Source: Skeletonema tropicum
Taxonomy: Eukaryota > Bacillariophyta > Thalassiosirophyceae > Thalassiosirales > Thalassiosiraceae
NCBI GenBank assembly: GCA_037178625.1
Contig: CM074127.1
Span: forward strand, 2,666,001-2,730,000
Reading direction: 5' to 3'
DNA: 64,000 nucleotides
The notes below the pieces were generated by a model. That model saw nothing but the letters and a program-made list of their open reading frames with translations. It made no database searches and had not been told where the DNA came from. The position numbers were made by a program, and so were the translations under genes. Below, in pieces: positions 1 to 9,964 of the stretch (within the stretch, counting starts at the first letter, position 1; each line of letters starts with the position of its first letter).

Positions 1-348
1 ATTTTTGCACATGGTTGTTGTTGTCTATCCCTTCGTGACGTTTCGTTATGGTCGCTTCAGTTACCACTTATGATCTTCCTCCAGGCAGCATGAGCAATGC
101 TTATGGTGGGTAAGTTAATGCGTCGCATCATGAGCTGGTGGTCTCGAAAACGACGAGAAGGACAATTCTTGGCGGGAACCACCTCTCCAACTTCCCATTT
201 CCATGGCGCGCAGCACATAGCATACAGTCCATAGTAGTAGCCTACATCACATCATAAGTACAACCATTCGTAGCAAGCGAGCGCAGCAAGCAGCTAGCAG
301 CCTCTCTAGCAGCTACGCCGTCGACAAGTATTCAACAACGATTTGGTA
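1..348. other. left-edge non-coding stretch
   Basis: I see no supportable gene here. A short frame from the ATG at 49 reaches a GTAAGT donor-like site near 110, but no downstream partner exon is visible, so it is not called. The rest is the upstream region of the acetyltransferase gene, including an E2F-like site at 169-178 and AGCA-rich sequence just before its start. Confidence 0.4.
169..178 (+). promoter_or_regulatory. E2F-like site TTGGCGGGAA
   Basis: The ten bases fit the E2F/DP consensus TTSSCGSSAA exactly. The site lies about 170 bp upstream of the acetyltransferase start. E2F sites usually mark S-phase genes. One match in a 64-kb window could be chance, so this is only suggestive. 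Confidence 0.25.
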
Positions 349-1113
349 ATGATCAGAGTGGCATTTCTGTCGGCTTCAGTTTTCTTCCTCTACGCAAGAG
401 CGTTGACGGTTGGAAACCTTTGTCAAAGAAGGCCGATACAACATGCTACGGCAAGCTGTTTGAAATCGATACCATCAGCAACTGCATCAGCTTCCGAGGC
501 CATTGATCAAGAAAAGAATGACATAGACACAACTTCAGAGTCACAATTTCAAAATGAATACACAATAAGAGAAGCACTTTATTCAGAACTGCAAGTGATA
601 GCATCACTGGTCACAGCGGGGTTTCATCCAGAATTAGATTCCAATCCTATCCTTAGACCCATTAGAGTATTGTTAGAGCTGGATAGACTCCAGAACAATT
701 TTCCTTATCCTGGAAACGAAGAAAATAGACATATGTACTTGGTGTGTGAAGCAAAGAAAGACAAAAAAGTAGTCGGATTCTGTGATATCGATGCCAGAAT
801 ACCAGTGAAGAAAAAGGAAAATCCATTCTCACCATTTGCTTCAACAATTTATCGGCCACATCCATACTTTTCTGATCTCACAGTCGATCCAAACTACAGA
901 AGACAAGGAATAGCATCTGCGCTTGTGGAAGAAGGGGAACGTCTTGCAAAAGATATGAATTGCCGAGAAATGTATTTGGGTGTTGCTAGTACAAACACAG
1001 TTGCATTGAATCTGTACTCAAACATGGGATATGAAATCATCGTTCCAACTGGAGATATTCTTGAGTTTGTGAAACGACAGGAAGGTGTTAGAATGCTCAG
1101 ACGAACGCTATAA
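349..1113 (+). CDS. GNAT-family N-acetyltransferase
   Basis: This is a predicted GCN5-related N-acetyltransferase that transfers acetyl from acetyl-CoA to an unknown amine. The frame is open a little upstream, but the first ATG is at 349, giving 254 residues. The N-terminus has a hydrophobic signal-like segment (residues 3-18, VAFLSASVFFLYARAL), then a Ser/Thr/Ala-rich stretch, which suggests export or plastid targeting. The C-terminal half holds the GNAT acetyl-CoA loop RRQGIAS, within the longer signature from YRRQGIASALVEEGERLA to NLYSNMGYE. A TVDP strand sits just before it, as in RimI-like enzymes. The gene converges on the Maf gene with only 59 bp between stops. The fold is confident; the substrate is not known. 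Confidence 0.85.
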   Translation: MIRVAFLSASVFFLYARALTVGNLCQRRPIQHATASCLKSIPSATASASEAIDQEKNDIDTTSESQFQNEYTIREALYSELQVIASLVTAGFHPELDSNPILRPIRVLLELDRLQNNFPYPGNEENRHMYLVCEAKKDKKVVGFCDIDARIPVKKKENPFSPFASTIYRPHPYFSDLTVDPNYRRQGIASALVEEGERLAKDMNCREMYLGVASTNTVALNLYSNMGYEIIVPTGDILEFVKRQEGVRMLRRTL

Positions 1114-1172
1114 TGACTAGACTGCTTTAACATGATTTACTATGCAAGCAACTTGTAGCTTGTTACTTTAGG

Positions 1173-1988
1173 TTACTTTGCATTTTCAACCAATTTCTGT
1201 CTCAACTCGCTGAGTAATCGTGTCACCAAATCTTTACTTAAGCCCATGACGCTATCTTCGGTACCCTCAATTCGATCGATGTGTTCTCTCGTCAAAGGAT
1301 GTTCAATCATGAGGCCACCTGCGCATGAAAGAACAGGTGCATCCTCCTTCAGTAAGTTGTCAATGATATCTCCAGTAATGGTAGGCTTGAAGTGTATAGT
1401 CGCCGTATCAACACCGCTAACTTGTATTCCAGATGGCAAATGAGTCAAGACACAGCTACCAACTGTGCTGCAGGGAGAACTTGCATATCCCGTGACAAAC
1501 TCCTTTGCTTGCTCCACAGAGTCGGGCTTTTCCAGAATATTACCAGAATGTGTGACAACCTGATCGCCAGTCAAGACTACCCACTCATCAGCGCTGGAGA
1601 AGCCGCTTGGCAAGTCGTTGTTGCAATTGCCAGCCTTTATTTCAGTAATCAAATGATCCATCTTTGCCTTTGCCAACATAAGAACTAAATCCCTTGGTGC
1701 ATCCTTCGATCTATCTCCTAGACCCCTCTCATCAATTTCTCTTACGATCTTGTGATATGGAATGTTCATTTCAGAAAGGATCAGTTTGCGCGTGAACGAC
1801 CCACTCCCAAGCAGAAGTGGCTCTGGGAGATTGTTGTCTACGAGTGGGTTTGATTTCCCCATTTTCAGTGATGCTACTCTGGTGGACAAATAATCTGTAG
1901 AAGATGATGATATGAATGCGGCAGCTTGTCGATGGCGATTAAAGGCTGCAAGGGCATAAGCTACAACAGCGGATCTTGCTTTCCTCAT
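1173..1988 (-). CDS. Maf/HAM1-like nucleotide pyrophosphatase
   Basis: This is a Maf-family protein of 271 residues. The family hydrolyses non-canonical or modified nucleoside triphosphates to the monophosphate, acting as house-cleaning enzymes. The sequence shows the N-terminal LLLGSGSFTRKLIL, a variant of the family SxSPRR motif. It also shows DERGLGDRSKDAPRDLVLMLAKAK, the acidic VVLTGDQVV strand with the catalytic Asp, LEKPDSVEQAKEF, and the C-terminal GLMIEHPL and RIEGTEDSVMGL. A roughly 45-residue extension precedes the domain and is Ala/Arg/Ser-rich, so organelle targeting is possible. The start is an ATG at 1988. The first Arg of the SPRR motif is replaced by Thr, a common eukaryotic variation. 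Confidence 0.9.
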   Translation of the reverse strand: MRKARSAVVAYALAAFNRHRQAAAFISSSSTDYLSTRVASLKMGKSNPLVDNNLPEPLLLGSGSFTRKLILSEMNIPYHKIVREIDERGLGDRSKDAPRDLVLMLAKAKMDHLITEIKAGNCNNDLPSGFSSADEWVVLTGDQVVTHSGNILEKPDSVEQAKEFVTGYASSPCSTVGSCVLTHLPSGIQVSGVDTATIHFKPTITGDIIDNLLKEDAPVLSCAGGLMIEHPLTREHIDRIEGTEDSVMGLSKDLVTRLLSELRQKLVENAK

Positions 1989-2350
1989 TGCTTTATCTAT
2001 GCGCTATTTTCATGATGTACTCCATCAACAACATCATCTTAGTGGTTAAAATACATAATCTATCTTTGTGGTCGCTCGAACGAAACTGTCGAAAAGTGAT
2101 AAGTGAGATGATGAGCGCGCCATAATGTCTCAGTCTCTTGTCAATATTCAATATGTCCATACCGTCCCAAGCCTGTGTCCTACGGGAAGGCTTCTTCAAT
2201 CTCTACATACATATTAGTCACTGTTGCAACACATAAAGGTTAGAAAACATCATTTATTCTTAGTAACAACATCATATTGAACCAAATTCACAAGTGAGGA
2301 TCATTATAGTAGCGTTGAAGAGATCTCTCAAAAACAAAACTGCAACTCAG

Positions 2351-3482
2351 TTAATCTTGCTTCTTCACCTCCCATGGCCTAGGTGCAGGCTTGGGCAAAG
2401 GTAATCCAGCCTCCCTGTCTCTATCTCTCCTGGCACGGCCCATGTCCCAAGCCGCAGTTCCCCTCTTTCTCCCCCAAACCAATCCGACGGCAGCAAACAT
2501 GTCAATGACAAGCTTACTGGGGTTGAACTGACTAGAAATTCCAAACTCAGAGGCAGCATAATCAAAGGGGTACTTGTGATGCCAGTTGTGCCATCCCTCA
2601 CCGACGGCGAAGAATGATACGTAAGGGTTCTCTGAAGGGTAGGATACAACATCGTAAGGATGATCTCCATACAAGTGAGCGGCACTGTTCACAAGCCATG
2701 TGAAGTGCAATACTGCCATGTACCTCAACCCACCAGCAACGAAGAAAGCAGGCCAGAAGCTTTCGCCCCAGTACTTCACAGCAATTTGTGCTGGGAAGAC
2801 AAAGCACATGTAAAGAGCAAACCAGGGGTCCAACTTCTTTTGGAACATGACGACAGGATCTTCATGTAGGTCACTGAAGTCGAGTTCCTTTCCGGCTCGG
2901 ACAACCTCGGGGTGCTTCTTGACGTAAAGCCATCCCATATGAGCGAAGAAAAATCCCCTCATGGCATTGTGAGGATCAGCATCAGTTTCAGAGTATTTGT
3001 GGTGAACACGGTGATCACGCGCCCAGTGGTAAATGCTGCCTTGGTTGGCAATGGAGTTACAAAGCATAAGAAGGAAGCGAACGGGGAAGGAGGCTGTGTA
3101 GGAGCGATGCGACCAAAGACGATGCACTCCGACTGTTATACCAAAGCCACTGTTATGATTTAGAGTTGAATAAATTCAGAGTCGTGTGTGAGTACAAAAG
3201 AGTCAAGAAGGAATGAAAAAAAAACTCAAGAAGGGGAACTAAATAATAAACACGACGTCATGCCCGCAGCTGCGGCATAAATTGTTCTCACCTGATAGGC
3301 CAGAGTAAAAATGCCCACATCAAAGTTTCGATCTTGCATTGCATAACCTTGGCAACTCCTACAAATCCAATCACGTGGACCAAAGTGATATAGATCGACA
3401 TGGGCCAATTGATTGTCCCAGCCTTCCAGTGGTGCTTCACCACGGAGGGGATATCCTTGATCATTTGCACAGAGAGATCCAT
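2351..3482 (-). CDS. acyl-CoA delta-9 desaturase (two exons)
   Basis: This is a membrane stearoyl-CoA-type desaturase that introduces a cis double bond into saturated acyl chains using a di-iron centre. Exon 1 runs 3482-3292 and exon 2 3149-2351, with a 142-bp GT-AG intron (donor GTGAGA, acceptor AACAG). The junction restores the family-typical sequence GFGITVGVHRLWSHRSY. All three His boxes are present: HRLWSH, HRVHH and HNWHH. The protein is 329 residues, close to algal and animal enzymes, with four hydrophobic membrane segments. No cytochrome b5 domain is fused, so electrons would come from a separate donor. The ER is the likely location. A b5-domain gene lies next door in divergent orientation, but nothing shows a functional link. 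Confidence 0.93.
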
Positions 3483-3932
3483 GATGATTATTTCTTGTTC
3501 AATCTGATAGTGACGCTACTAAGAATTGTAATGATAAAGGACTCGTCTATGACTGTGTGTAGTAGTACGCAGTGCAATCAACAAGAGAATTATGCTGCCT
3601 ACAGGCTGGGATTGGTGGAGTTGGCGTTTTTTGCCGTGGACGAGAGCTCGAAAAAAAAGCTGGCATGTTCATGTGGAACGACCACGTCAGAAAGCTTCCG
3701 TCGGTTTGGCGACGTTTCGCGATGACCGAGCTCTTCTCTCTGCTTTGCTGACACGGAAGAAGCGCGAAGCATCGCATCATCATGAGCGAACAGCTGCCCT
3801 CTTTTAGCGACCATGATGTGGTAAAATGACACCTGCGCGCTTACTTTATGAGACCAAGCCAAGTTGAATTACGCCTACCTCATGAGCAATTACAGTGCCC
3901 TACATTAACCTACTCTGACAACATCAATAGCC

Positions 3933-5762
3933 ATGACAGTATTCGGCTATGAGATGGAGGACATCCTACGTGTGGTAATCGGCATCGTGTTAGGACTGCT
4001 CACAATATTTCGACGCGAGATGAGTTGCAATCGAGAATTTCATGAAGAGGAAACTGTAGCAGTGAATGATAATAGTAGAGATCCTTCTAGTGCGGAAGTA
4101 GATTCAACTCGGCTGGATCACTCTAAACTTGAAACTATAAATGATGAACAGAACAAATCAAAATCCATTCGAAGGCGCAAATCGTCTTCGTCAATACCAA
4201 GCCTAACATCAACATCAACACAAACCAGTTCAGAAGTAGAAAGAGTTGTTAATGATCCTACCGAAGAACTTCTCGAGTCAGCTGGTCTGTTTCTCTCAGG
4301 TGGACCATTCCTAGCCGTATTCGTTGCCGTCTTCGATCATCTCGTGGCGAGCACATATTTATACGCTTTGGTAATTTTCGAGAGCTTACGCTCCCTCATT
4401 TCCAGTTTTCGTGACAATGTTTTAGATGATAATGTTCCTGCTGAACATGTACAAGATGACAATTTGAGTAGAGTGCAAGCAAATAGGGAGGCGGTACTTG
4501 AGAAAGAGAATCAGTATATTTACAATGTGGCGTGGAATGCAGCCACGGAATACTTTTCATCCATCTCTGCCAAACTGGAAGATACTCTCAGCACTCAAAC
4601 AACTGATTCAAACAATAAAGATCCTTCTCCTACAAGATCAAAATCAACAGGTAATTTGCTGCATCTATCAGATGACAATTCTCGGGCATTACTCATCGAA
4701 ATGATAGCCATGGCGAATAGAGGGAGTATGGACGTTACGCTGCTGCCCAGTGATGCGCAGATATTGATATGTTCTTACCTGCCTCCAAATGACTTGCTAT
4801 CATTTTCTTGCACGAGTAAATCTGGGCAGAAAATGTTGGATGATGGATGCGAACATGATACCGACGGGCCGAGCATCTGTCGTGATACAGCACTGCTAAT
4901 TTGGAAAGCTCTCTTCCGTCGCGACTTTGCATGGATTTTATCAGAGTGGGACATTGGACGCGAGGCTTTGCTGCGCTCCATGGCATGCTATGATAGCGAG
5001 ACAATACAGAATCAACAAAACTCGCACTACGGAAAGGTATTAGATCATGTGATGTCAATTGTTATGCATTCAGCTGAAATGTGGGATGAAGTACAACCGG
5101 TCAATACCCCGTTTACAGGTATCATAAACACTCCTGCGACCATGAAGGAGTTCTACTTTCTCTTCTCTGAAGTATGGCTAAATTACACAATTGCTGGTTG
5201 CAACACCACTGACAAATGCCTCGTCGGACTACATGGGCACGTTTTGGATATATCCAACTTCGTTGAGGAGCATCCAGGTAGTACTGAGACTCTGCTGCTC
5301 CAGGCTGGAAGAGATGCTACAGTATTCTTTGAATCAATGGGACATTCTAGGTCTGCAAGAAAGCTAGGATTGGGTATGACTGTGGTTGTGAACTCACAAT
5401 GCATACATTGGCAGTACACAAATGCTGTTTATAGAGAGCGGTATACCCAATCAAGTCCCACTAGTGGATTGCTCCGGCCTTCAAGCAAGCTGTTAGGAGC
5501 AAACAAAAATATTCCAGGATTTCTCATCCCAATTAAGAGGTCGAGGCCACGTAGTCAGGGCGGCCTTCACACTATACGGAGGCGACTGAAAGTAGAGGAA
5601 GAGGTACAACTTCGAAAAGCTCAGCGGTGGGTTAACATGCACCTTGGTTCAGAGTCATTGTACGGTGGTGTTCAGGTTTATTACGACCCATTTTGCTGTT
5701 GTTGGAGGTGGTGGTATACAAATTTGGATTTCAAACCAGTGTTCTCCGAGAGTATGGATTAA
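3933..5762 (+). CDS. membrane protein with F-box-like and cytochrome b5-like domains
   Basis: This 609-residue protein has an unusual domain order. Near the N-terminus is a hydrophobic segment (residues 11-26), followed by a charged, Ser-rich linker. A second hydrophobic stretch lies around residues 122-150. An F-box-like motif occurs around residues 267-305 (DAQILICSYLPPNDLLSFSC). A cytochrome b5-like domain follows at about 428-490, with both haem-ligand histidines (EEHPGST and SMGHS). The C-terminal tail is Cys/Trp-rich. F-box proteins recruit substrates to SCF ubiquitin ligases, while b5 domains carry electrons or bind haem or steroid. The combination suggests a membrane-bound, haem-linked substrate adaptor, but that is inference. 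The ATG at 3933 is the first in frame. Its last 28 codons lie in a downstream 308-bp duplication. Confidence 0.75.
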   Translation: MTVFGYEMEDILRVVIGIVLGLLTIFRREMSCNREFHEEETVAVNDNSRDPSSAEVDSTRLDHSKLETINDEQNKSKSIRRRKSSSSIPSLTSTSTQTSSEVERVVNDPTEELLESAGLFLSGGPFLAVFVAVFDHLVASTYLYALVIFESLRSLISSFRDNVLDDNVPAEHVQDDNLSRVQANREAVLEKENQYIYNVAWNAATEYFSSISAKLEDTLSTQTTDSNNKDPSPTRSKSTGNLLHLSDDNSRALLIEMIAMANRGSMDVTLLPSDAQILICSYLPPNDLLSFSCTSKSGQKMLDDGCEHDTDGPSICRDTALLIWKALFRRDFAWILSEWDIGREALLRSMACYDSETIQNQQNSHYGKVLDHVMSIVMHSAEMWDEVQPVNTPFTGIINTPATMKEFYFLFSEVWLNYTIAGCNTTDKCLVGLHGHVLDISNFVEEHPGSTETLLLQAGRDATVFFESMGHSRSARKLGLGMTVVVNSQCIHWQYTNAVYRERYTQSSPTSGLLRPSSKLLGANKNIPGFLIPIKRSRPRSQGGLHTIRRRLKVEEEVQLRKAQRWVNMHLGSESLYGGVQVYYDPFCCCWRWWYTNLDFKPVFSESMD

Positions 5763-6290
5763 ATACTTACCATGAACTTTATAAGTAGATGCTATTATCG
5801 GGTTATTGGTACTTATTGTTTCAATCTTACAATTGTATCCGTATCCGATTGGATACAAATATACTAATTGTTTTAGCTCTAGCGATAGCTGCCGTTCTAA
5901 TATATGCCGTCACTGCTAGCTAATTTGTTCTGGAAATGCGATCAAGGAATTTCATCCGACCAAGTTAGATTCCAAGGCAGACAAGTTATTACGACCCATT
6001 TTGCTGTTGTTGGAGGTGGTGGTATACAAATTTGGATTTCAAACCAGTGTTCTCCGAGAGTATGGATTAAATACTTACCATGAACTGTATAATTAGATGC
6101 TATTATCGGGTTATTGGTACTTATTGTTTCATCTTACAATTGTATCCGTATCCGATTGGATACAAATAGACTAATTGTTTTAGCTCTAGCGATAGCTGCC
6201 GTTCTAATATATGCCGTCACTGCTAGCTAATTTGTTCTGGAAATGAGATCAAGGAATTTCATCCGACCTAGTTAGATTCCAAGGCAGACT
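5678..6290. repeat. 308-bp direct tandem duplication
   Basis: Bases 5678-5985 are repeated at 5986-6290 with a few substitutions and a 1-bp deletion. The unit contains the last 28 codons and stop of the cytochrome b5 gene, the intergenic sequence, and a copy of the last codons of the converging CP12 gene. Only the first unit is attached to the cytochrome b5 frame and only the second to CP12, so neither coding region is broken. This duplication fills the whole 505-bp gap between the two stops. Confidence 0.95.
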
Positions 6291-6967
6291 TGAACTTCTC
6301 AAGAGCCTCACAACCTTCAATCAACTCAATCAAACATTCCTCATCCAATGGGGCCTTGGTAGCCTCGAAATTGTTACTTGCGGCGATTTCTTCCACGGTC
6401 TCCCATGCCAACCTGGCCTCAACAGAGTCCTTTCCGTGAGTGTCCGCAGCAGATCGAGCAGCCTCAAGCGCAGCCTTCATTGCAACCTCTTCAGATCCTG
6501 AACTAGAGATAGATGAAGTGGGTTTTGCGATTTTGACTCCCTTTAGTTGATCAGCCAACGATTTCACCATATCGATCTCATCTTTCGTCTTGGTGAGCAA
6601 CTGAGAAAGAGCCTTGACCTTTTCGGCGTATTCTTCGTCAACAACAGCTGGTTTGAATGCAGCGCTAAAGCAGAATTGGTCATGTTAGAAAATGAATTGG
6701 GAATTGGCAAAGACACGGAATGCACAGCAGAGAACACAATCAGACTCACGAATTATCTGAAGAATCCATCTCTTCAACTATATCCCAGAGAACACGTGCT
6801 TCTGGAGAAGAAGCTCCATACTTTTTCGATGCTTCAAGAGCAGCTTGGATGGCTTCGGAACTATCTACACGTTCGGACAAAGCAGTGGCATGACGAGGTG
6901 CGTTCATACCAGAAGGTGCGAAGGCATATGCGGATGCGGCAAGGAGTGATGTGAGAATGAGCTTCAT
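6268..6967 (-). CDS. plastid CP12-like Calvin-cycle regulator (two exons)
   Basis: CP12 proteins are small, redox-sensitive scaffolds that bind GAPDH and phosphoribulokinase in the plastid stroma. Exon 1 is 6967-6750 and exon 2 is 6664-6268, split by an 85-bp intron with donor GTGAGT and acceptor TTTAG; the product is 204 residues. The start is a typical diatom bipartite presequence, MKLILTSLLAASAYAFAPSG, with cleavage at AFAP. Two repeats carry the CP12 core, LWDIVEEMDSSDN and AWETVEEIAASNN. Near the C-terminus is a cysteine pair, EECLIELIEGCEAL. The N-terminal cysteine pair of plant CP12 is absent. Much of the middle is charged and likely to form a coiled coil. I call the family from these motifs. 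Confidence 0.8.
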
Positions 6968-7250
6968 CTTTTATTTGATGTGTTTATCGGCGTTCTTTTT
7001 GTGTTGTGAGCACAAGGAATGCGTTCGTGGAACCGGATCGGAATGGGAAAGCTGCATAACGTGCATTTGAGTTGGCGTTGGCAAAAGTGATGGAAAGATA
7101 CTTTTTTGTGATGGCGGACAGCTGTTTTTTCGCCGCATCTGTCGCCGTGCCTTCTGTTTCGGTCTGGTCAGTCCAGGAAGCGTCCTATTGGTGTCCTTTT
7201 TCAGATGGGAAATCAAAAAGTGCTGATGGCGATGACGATGTGGGTGATGG

Positions 7251-8831
7251 ATGGTGGTCATGAAACGATCTATAGTATTGGTGACAACGCTCCATACATT
7301 TCGCAACGACATGATGATGTATATGATGATATATGGGCTTTTGGTATCTACCTTGCAGAGAGCATCATCATCAAGAATACCGGCTGCATTCGTTTCTACT
7401 ACACTGAAGAGTCGATGTAATACATCACACCTGAGACTTCCATCTACTACACGTCATCTTTCTGCAACCAATCTAAATGTAGATGAAAGTAATACAACAA
7501 GTGCTACTTCATCAAACAAAAACAGCAAAAAGAAGTCATCGCTCCAATCAGGTCGAGAAAAACGACGTAAATTCATTGGTCTTGCCAAGGCAGTTGATAG
7601 AGGACAATGGGAAAACACTTATAGTCCGGGAGGAGAAAATGGAATCTCTTTCGAGGCCAAGAGCGGTTTACCCGATCTAGAAAAGCAGTTTTGCGTTTTG
7701 GGAGTTGAGAGTAGTTGTGACGATACTGGGGCTGCCATTATTCGAAGTGATGGGACAATTCTGGGTGAATCGTTAGCATCTCAACATGCAATTCATGAAG
7801 AGTGGGGAGGGGTCGTTCCAGGCTTGGCCAAGACAGCTCATGAGGAAAACATTGATAAAGTCATTAACGAGGCTTTGCAAAAGGCGGACATGTCAATTGA
7901 AGACGTCGATGCAATAGGTGTTACTGTGGGCCCTGGGCTAGAGATATGTTTGCGAGTAGGTTGCCACAGGGCAAGAGACCTAGCAATTGAATACAACAAA
8001 CCCTTCGTTGGAGTGCATCATCTGGAAGCCCACATCCTGATGGCAAGAATACCATCAGAGAGGTATGATAACAAGGATGATGCAGCGACAGAAGATAAAG
8101 TGTTTGATGTCTCTGCTCGTGCAATGGAGTTTCCATTCCTTGCTTTGCTCGTTTCTGGAGGTCATTGTCAAATTCTCAAATGTCTCGGAATTGGAAAATA
8201 CTATATCATTGGTGGTACCCTTGATGACTCACTTGGTGAAGCATTTGACAAAACAGCTCGTCTCTTAGGGTTGCCAGTCGGAGGAGGTGGCGGTCCTGCA
8301 GTCGAGGCACTGGCCAAAGATGGAGATCCCAAATCAGTTAAACTACCGATACCACTGCAGAAACGAAAAGATTGTGATTTCTCATATGCAGGTCTCAAAA
8401 CAGCAGTGCGTTTGGCAGCAGAGAAGATTTGTGTTGAACGCGGAGTTGATAATGTGGACGAATTGCCTCAAGAGGATAAGGCCAACATTGCTGCATCTTT
8501 CCAGCATGTGGCATTCCGACATGTTGAGATCCGGTTAGGTCGAGCTATGGAACAAGTGCAAAAAGAGGACGGCATAAAACATCTTGCTGTAGTTGGAGGA
8601 GTAGCTGCAAATAAGGAACTGCGTAAAAGATTGGATGCTTTGTGTTCTGAACGCAGCGAGCCGTGGGATATGCTGGTGCCACCCCCACGATTATGTACCG
8701 ATCAGGGCGCAATGGCTGCTTGGGCTGCTGTGGAAAGGTTAATGGTAGGGAGCTCAGATGTACCAGAGGGGCATGATGTTTATGCACGCTATCCCTTCAG
8801 CTTTTCATCAAACAATGATGAGGAAAAGTAG
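7251..8831 (+). CDS. organellar tRNA N6-threonylcarbamoyladenosine transferase
   Basis: This is a TsaD/Kae1/Qri7-family protein that transfers threonylcarbamoyl to A37 of ANN-decoding tRNAs. It has 526 residues. The first ~140 are a Ser/Arg/Lys-rich targeting extension starting MVVMKRSIVLV. The catalytic core then begins with VLGVESSCDDTGAAI. The metal-binding motif is VHHLEAHILMAR (about residues 255-265), followed by LLVSGGHCQIL, DDSLGEAFDKTARLLG and the nucleotide-binding GGVAANKELRKRL. The presequence suggests the mitochondrial or plastid member (Qri7/OSGEPL1 type), not the cytosolic KEOPS subunit. The ATG at 7251 is used; a second in-frame ATG at 7260 is also plausible. No intron is needed. 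Confidence 0.93.
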   Translation: MVVMKRSIVLVTTLHTFRNDMMMYMMIYGLLVSTLQRASSSRIPAAFVSTTLKSRCNTSHLRLPSTTRHLSATNLNVDESNTTSATSSNKNSKKKSSLQSGREKRRKFIGLAKAVDRGQWENTYSPGGENGISFEAKSGLPDLEKQFCVLGVESSCDDTGAAIIRSDGTILGESLASQHAIHEEWGGVVPGLAKTAHEENIDKVINEALQKADMSIEDVDAIGVTVGPGLEICLRVGCHRARDLAIEYNKPFVGVHHLEAHILMARIPSERYDNKDDAATEDKVFDVSARAMEFPFLALLVSGGHCQILKCLGIGKYYIIGGTLDDSLGEAFDKTARLLGLPVGGGGGPAVEALAKDGDPKSVKLPIPLQKRKDCDFSYAGLKTAVRLAAEKICVERGVDNVDELPQEDKANIAASFQHVAFRHVEIRLGRAMEQVQKEDGIKHLAVVGGVAANKELRKRLDALCSERSEPWDMLVPPPRLCTDQGAMAAWAAVERLMVGSSDVPEGHDVYARYPFSFSSNNDEEK

Positions 8832-9028
8832 TTAATCACTCATTTGTAATGTCCACCTACGATAACTTCTTCCCGCAAATAGACTGCAATAGATCAAATT
8901 TTGCTTTTATGTTTGCTGTTGTTGTTGACATTATGATGCATCTACAGGCATTTACAACTGGCATCTGTTCTTCTTTTCTTCACTTGTACATCACATCACC
9001 ATGACACATCCGTGATACCAATTGGAAA

Positions 9029-9307
9029 TTACGAAGTAACCAGCATTCTTAATGCGTCAGTTAGATTTCCTCCCTCAGCTGCCACACGTCTTAAAGCAGC
9101 AGCGGCTTCATCCTCTGTTACCTCAAGCTCTGCAACTATCACATCGACATCTTCCTTCTTCACTGATATACTAGCAGAGGCCGCCGACCCGGATTTCGCA
9201 CTATTCAAAGCACTAAGCGCTTTATTTGACCGAGACTCATCCAATTCTGTCTCTTGGACTCGGTCCGTCACTGAATCGAGTTGCTTCGCTTCTTCGTCTG
9301 CTGCCAT
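9029..9307 (-). CDS. HYPK-like UBA-domain protein
   Basis: This 92-residue protein resembles HYPK, a small partner of the ribosome-bound NatA N-terminal acetyltransferase. The N-terminal half is acidic and low-complexity, with a likely amphipathic helix. The C-terminal 45 residues match a HYPK/NAC-type UBA domain: VKKEDVDVIVAELEVTEDEA, then AAALRRVAAEGGNLTDALRML. Size and layout fit the family. The ATG at 9307 is the first in frame. Its stop lies 197 bp from that of the convergent tRNA-modification gene. The short domain makes the call good but not certain. Confidence 0.75.
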   Translation of the reverse strand: MAADEEAKQLDSVTDRVQETELDESRSNKALSALNSAKSGSAASASISVKKEDVDVIVAELEVTEDEAAAALRRVAAEGGNLTDALRMLVTS

Positions 9308-9964
9308 GGTGGTTGTCTGTAGATGTCGAACGTACAGGGTGGTTGTCTGTGGCCTTCTGTGGCTGTGCCCTTACTATTTTTTATGTACTGGCCTCCTATA
9401 AGTACTTATTCCCTAGAGTCCCTATCGGCGTCTTTTTTGCAATGGTGAGCGGTGAGCGTTACCTGTTACAACTTGATGTTACCATGTTACAAAATGTGGT
9501 GGCTGGAATGTGGAATCCAGAATCCAGTATGTCGGGCGCGGCAGGGCAACATGGATACACCGCAGTAGACCTTCCAGTACAAACCAACCGGCGGCGGCCG
9601 CCACAAAGACAGGAGAGAGGGCAAAGCTTGCTTTAACTCAGCAAGCTATTCTTCGTTCGGCAAAGGAGAAGTTTATGCTTGAAATTGATCTTGCAATGAA
9701 GCAGCCTAAATAAAGATGCATCAACTCCAAGAGCGCGGCAATTACCATAGATGGCCTTTTTCAATCATGCCTGTCGCAGAATAGACCTTGGATTAATTTA
9801 ACTCAACTAAATATCAGGGTTGTTCATTTATCTTGAGATGTTTGCTATCATTGAAAGAATGTGACGCCACAGGGTACAAAAATCTTTCTCATTGCACTTC
9901 TAGGCGAGAATCTGCTAGTGAAAGCGAGTGGAGAGAAGTCAGGTCAATCTTGCTCCTATGATTC
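9308..9964. other. intergenic region with a dispersed-repeat copy
   Basis: No gene is supported in these 657 bp between the HYPK-like start and the FkbM stop. Short open frames on the plus strand have no recognisable domains. The stretch 9431-9500 is related to 16099-16182 elsewhere in the window. The rest is unremarkable AT-balanced sequence that should hold the HYPK promoter and the FkbM 3' end. Confidence 0.5.
9431..9500 (+). repeat. dispersed repeat, copy A
   Basis: This stretch contains GAGCGGTGAGCGTTA, then ACTTGATGTTACCATGTTAC. The same order of words occurs at 16099-16182, on the same strand, with a few small insertions. It lies just upstream of the HYPK-like start, in opposite orientation to that gene. 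It may be a piece of an old mobile element. Confidence 0.7.

Noticed and set aside
1..120. Small first exon from the ATG at 49 with a GTAAGT donor
   Set aside because: No matching downstream exon is visible, and the acetyltransferase gene starts soon after.
9226..9636. 136-codon plus-strand frame
   Set aside because: It overlaps the HYPK start on the other strand, has no domain, and crosses the dispersed repeat.
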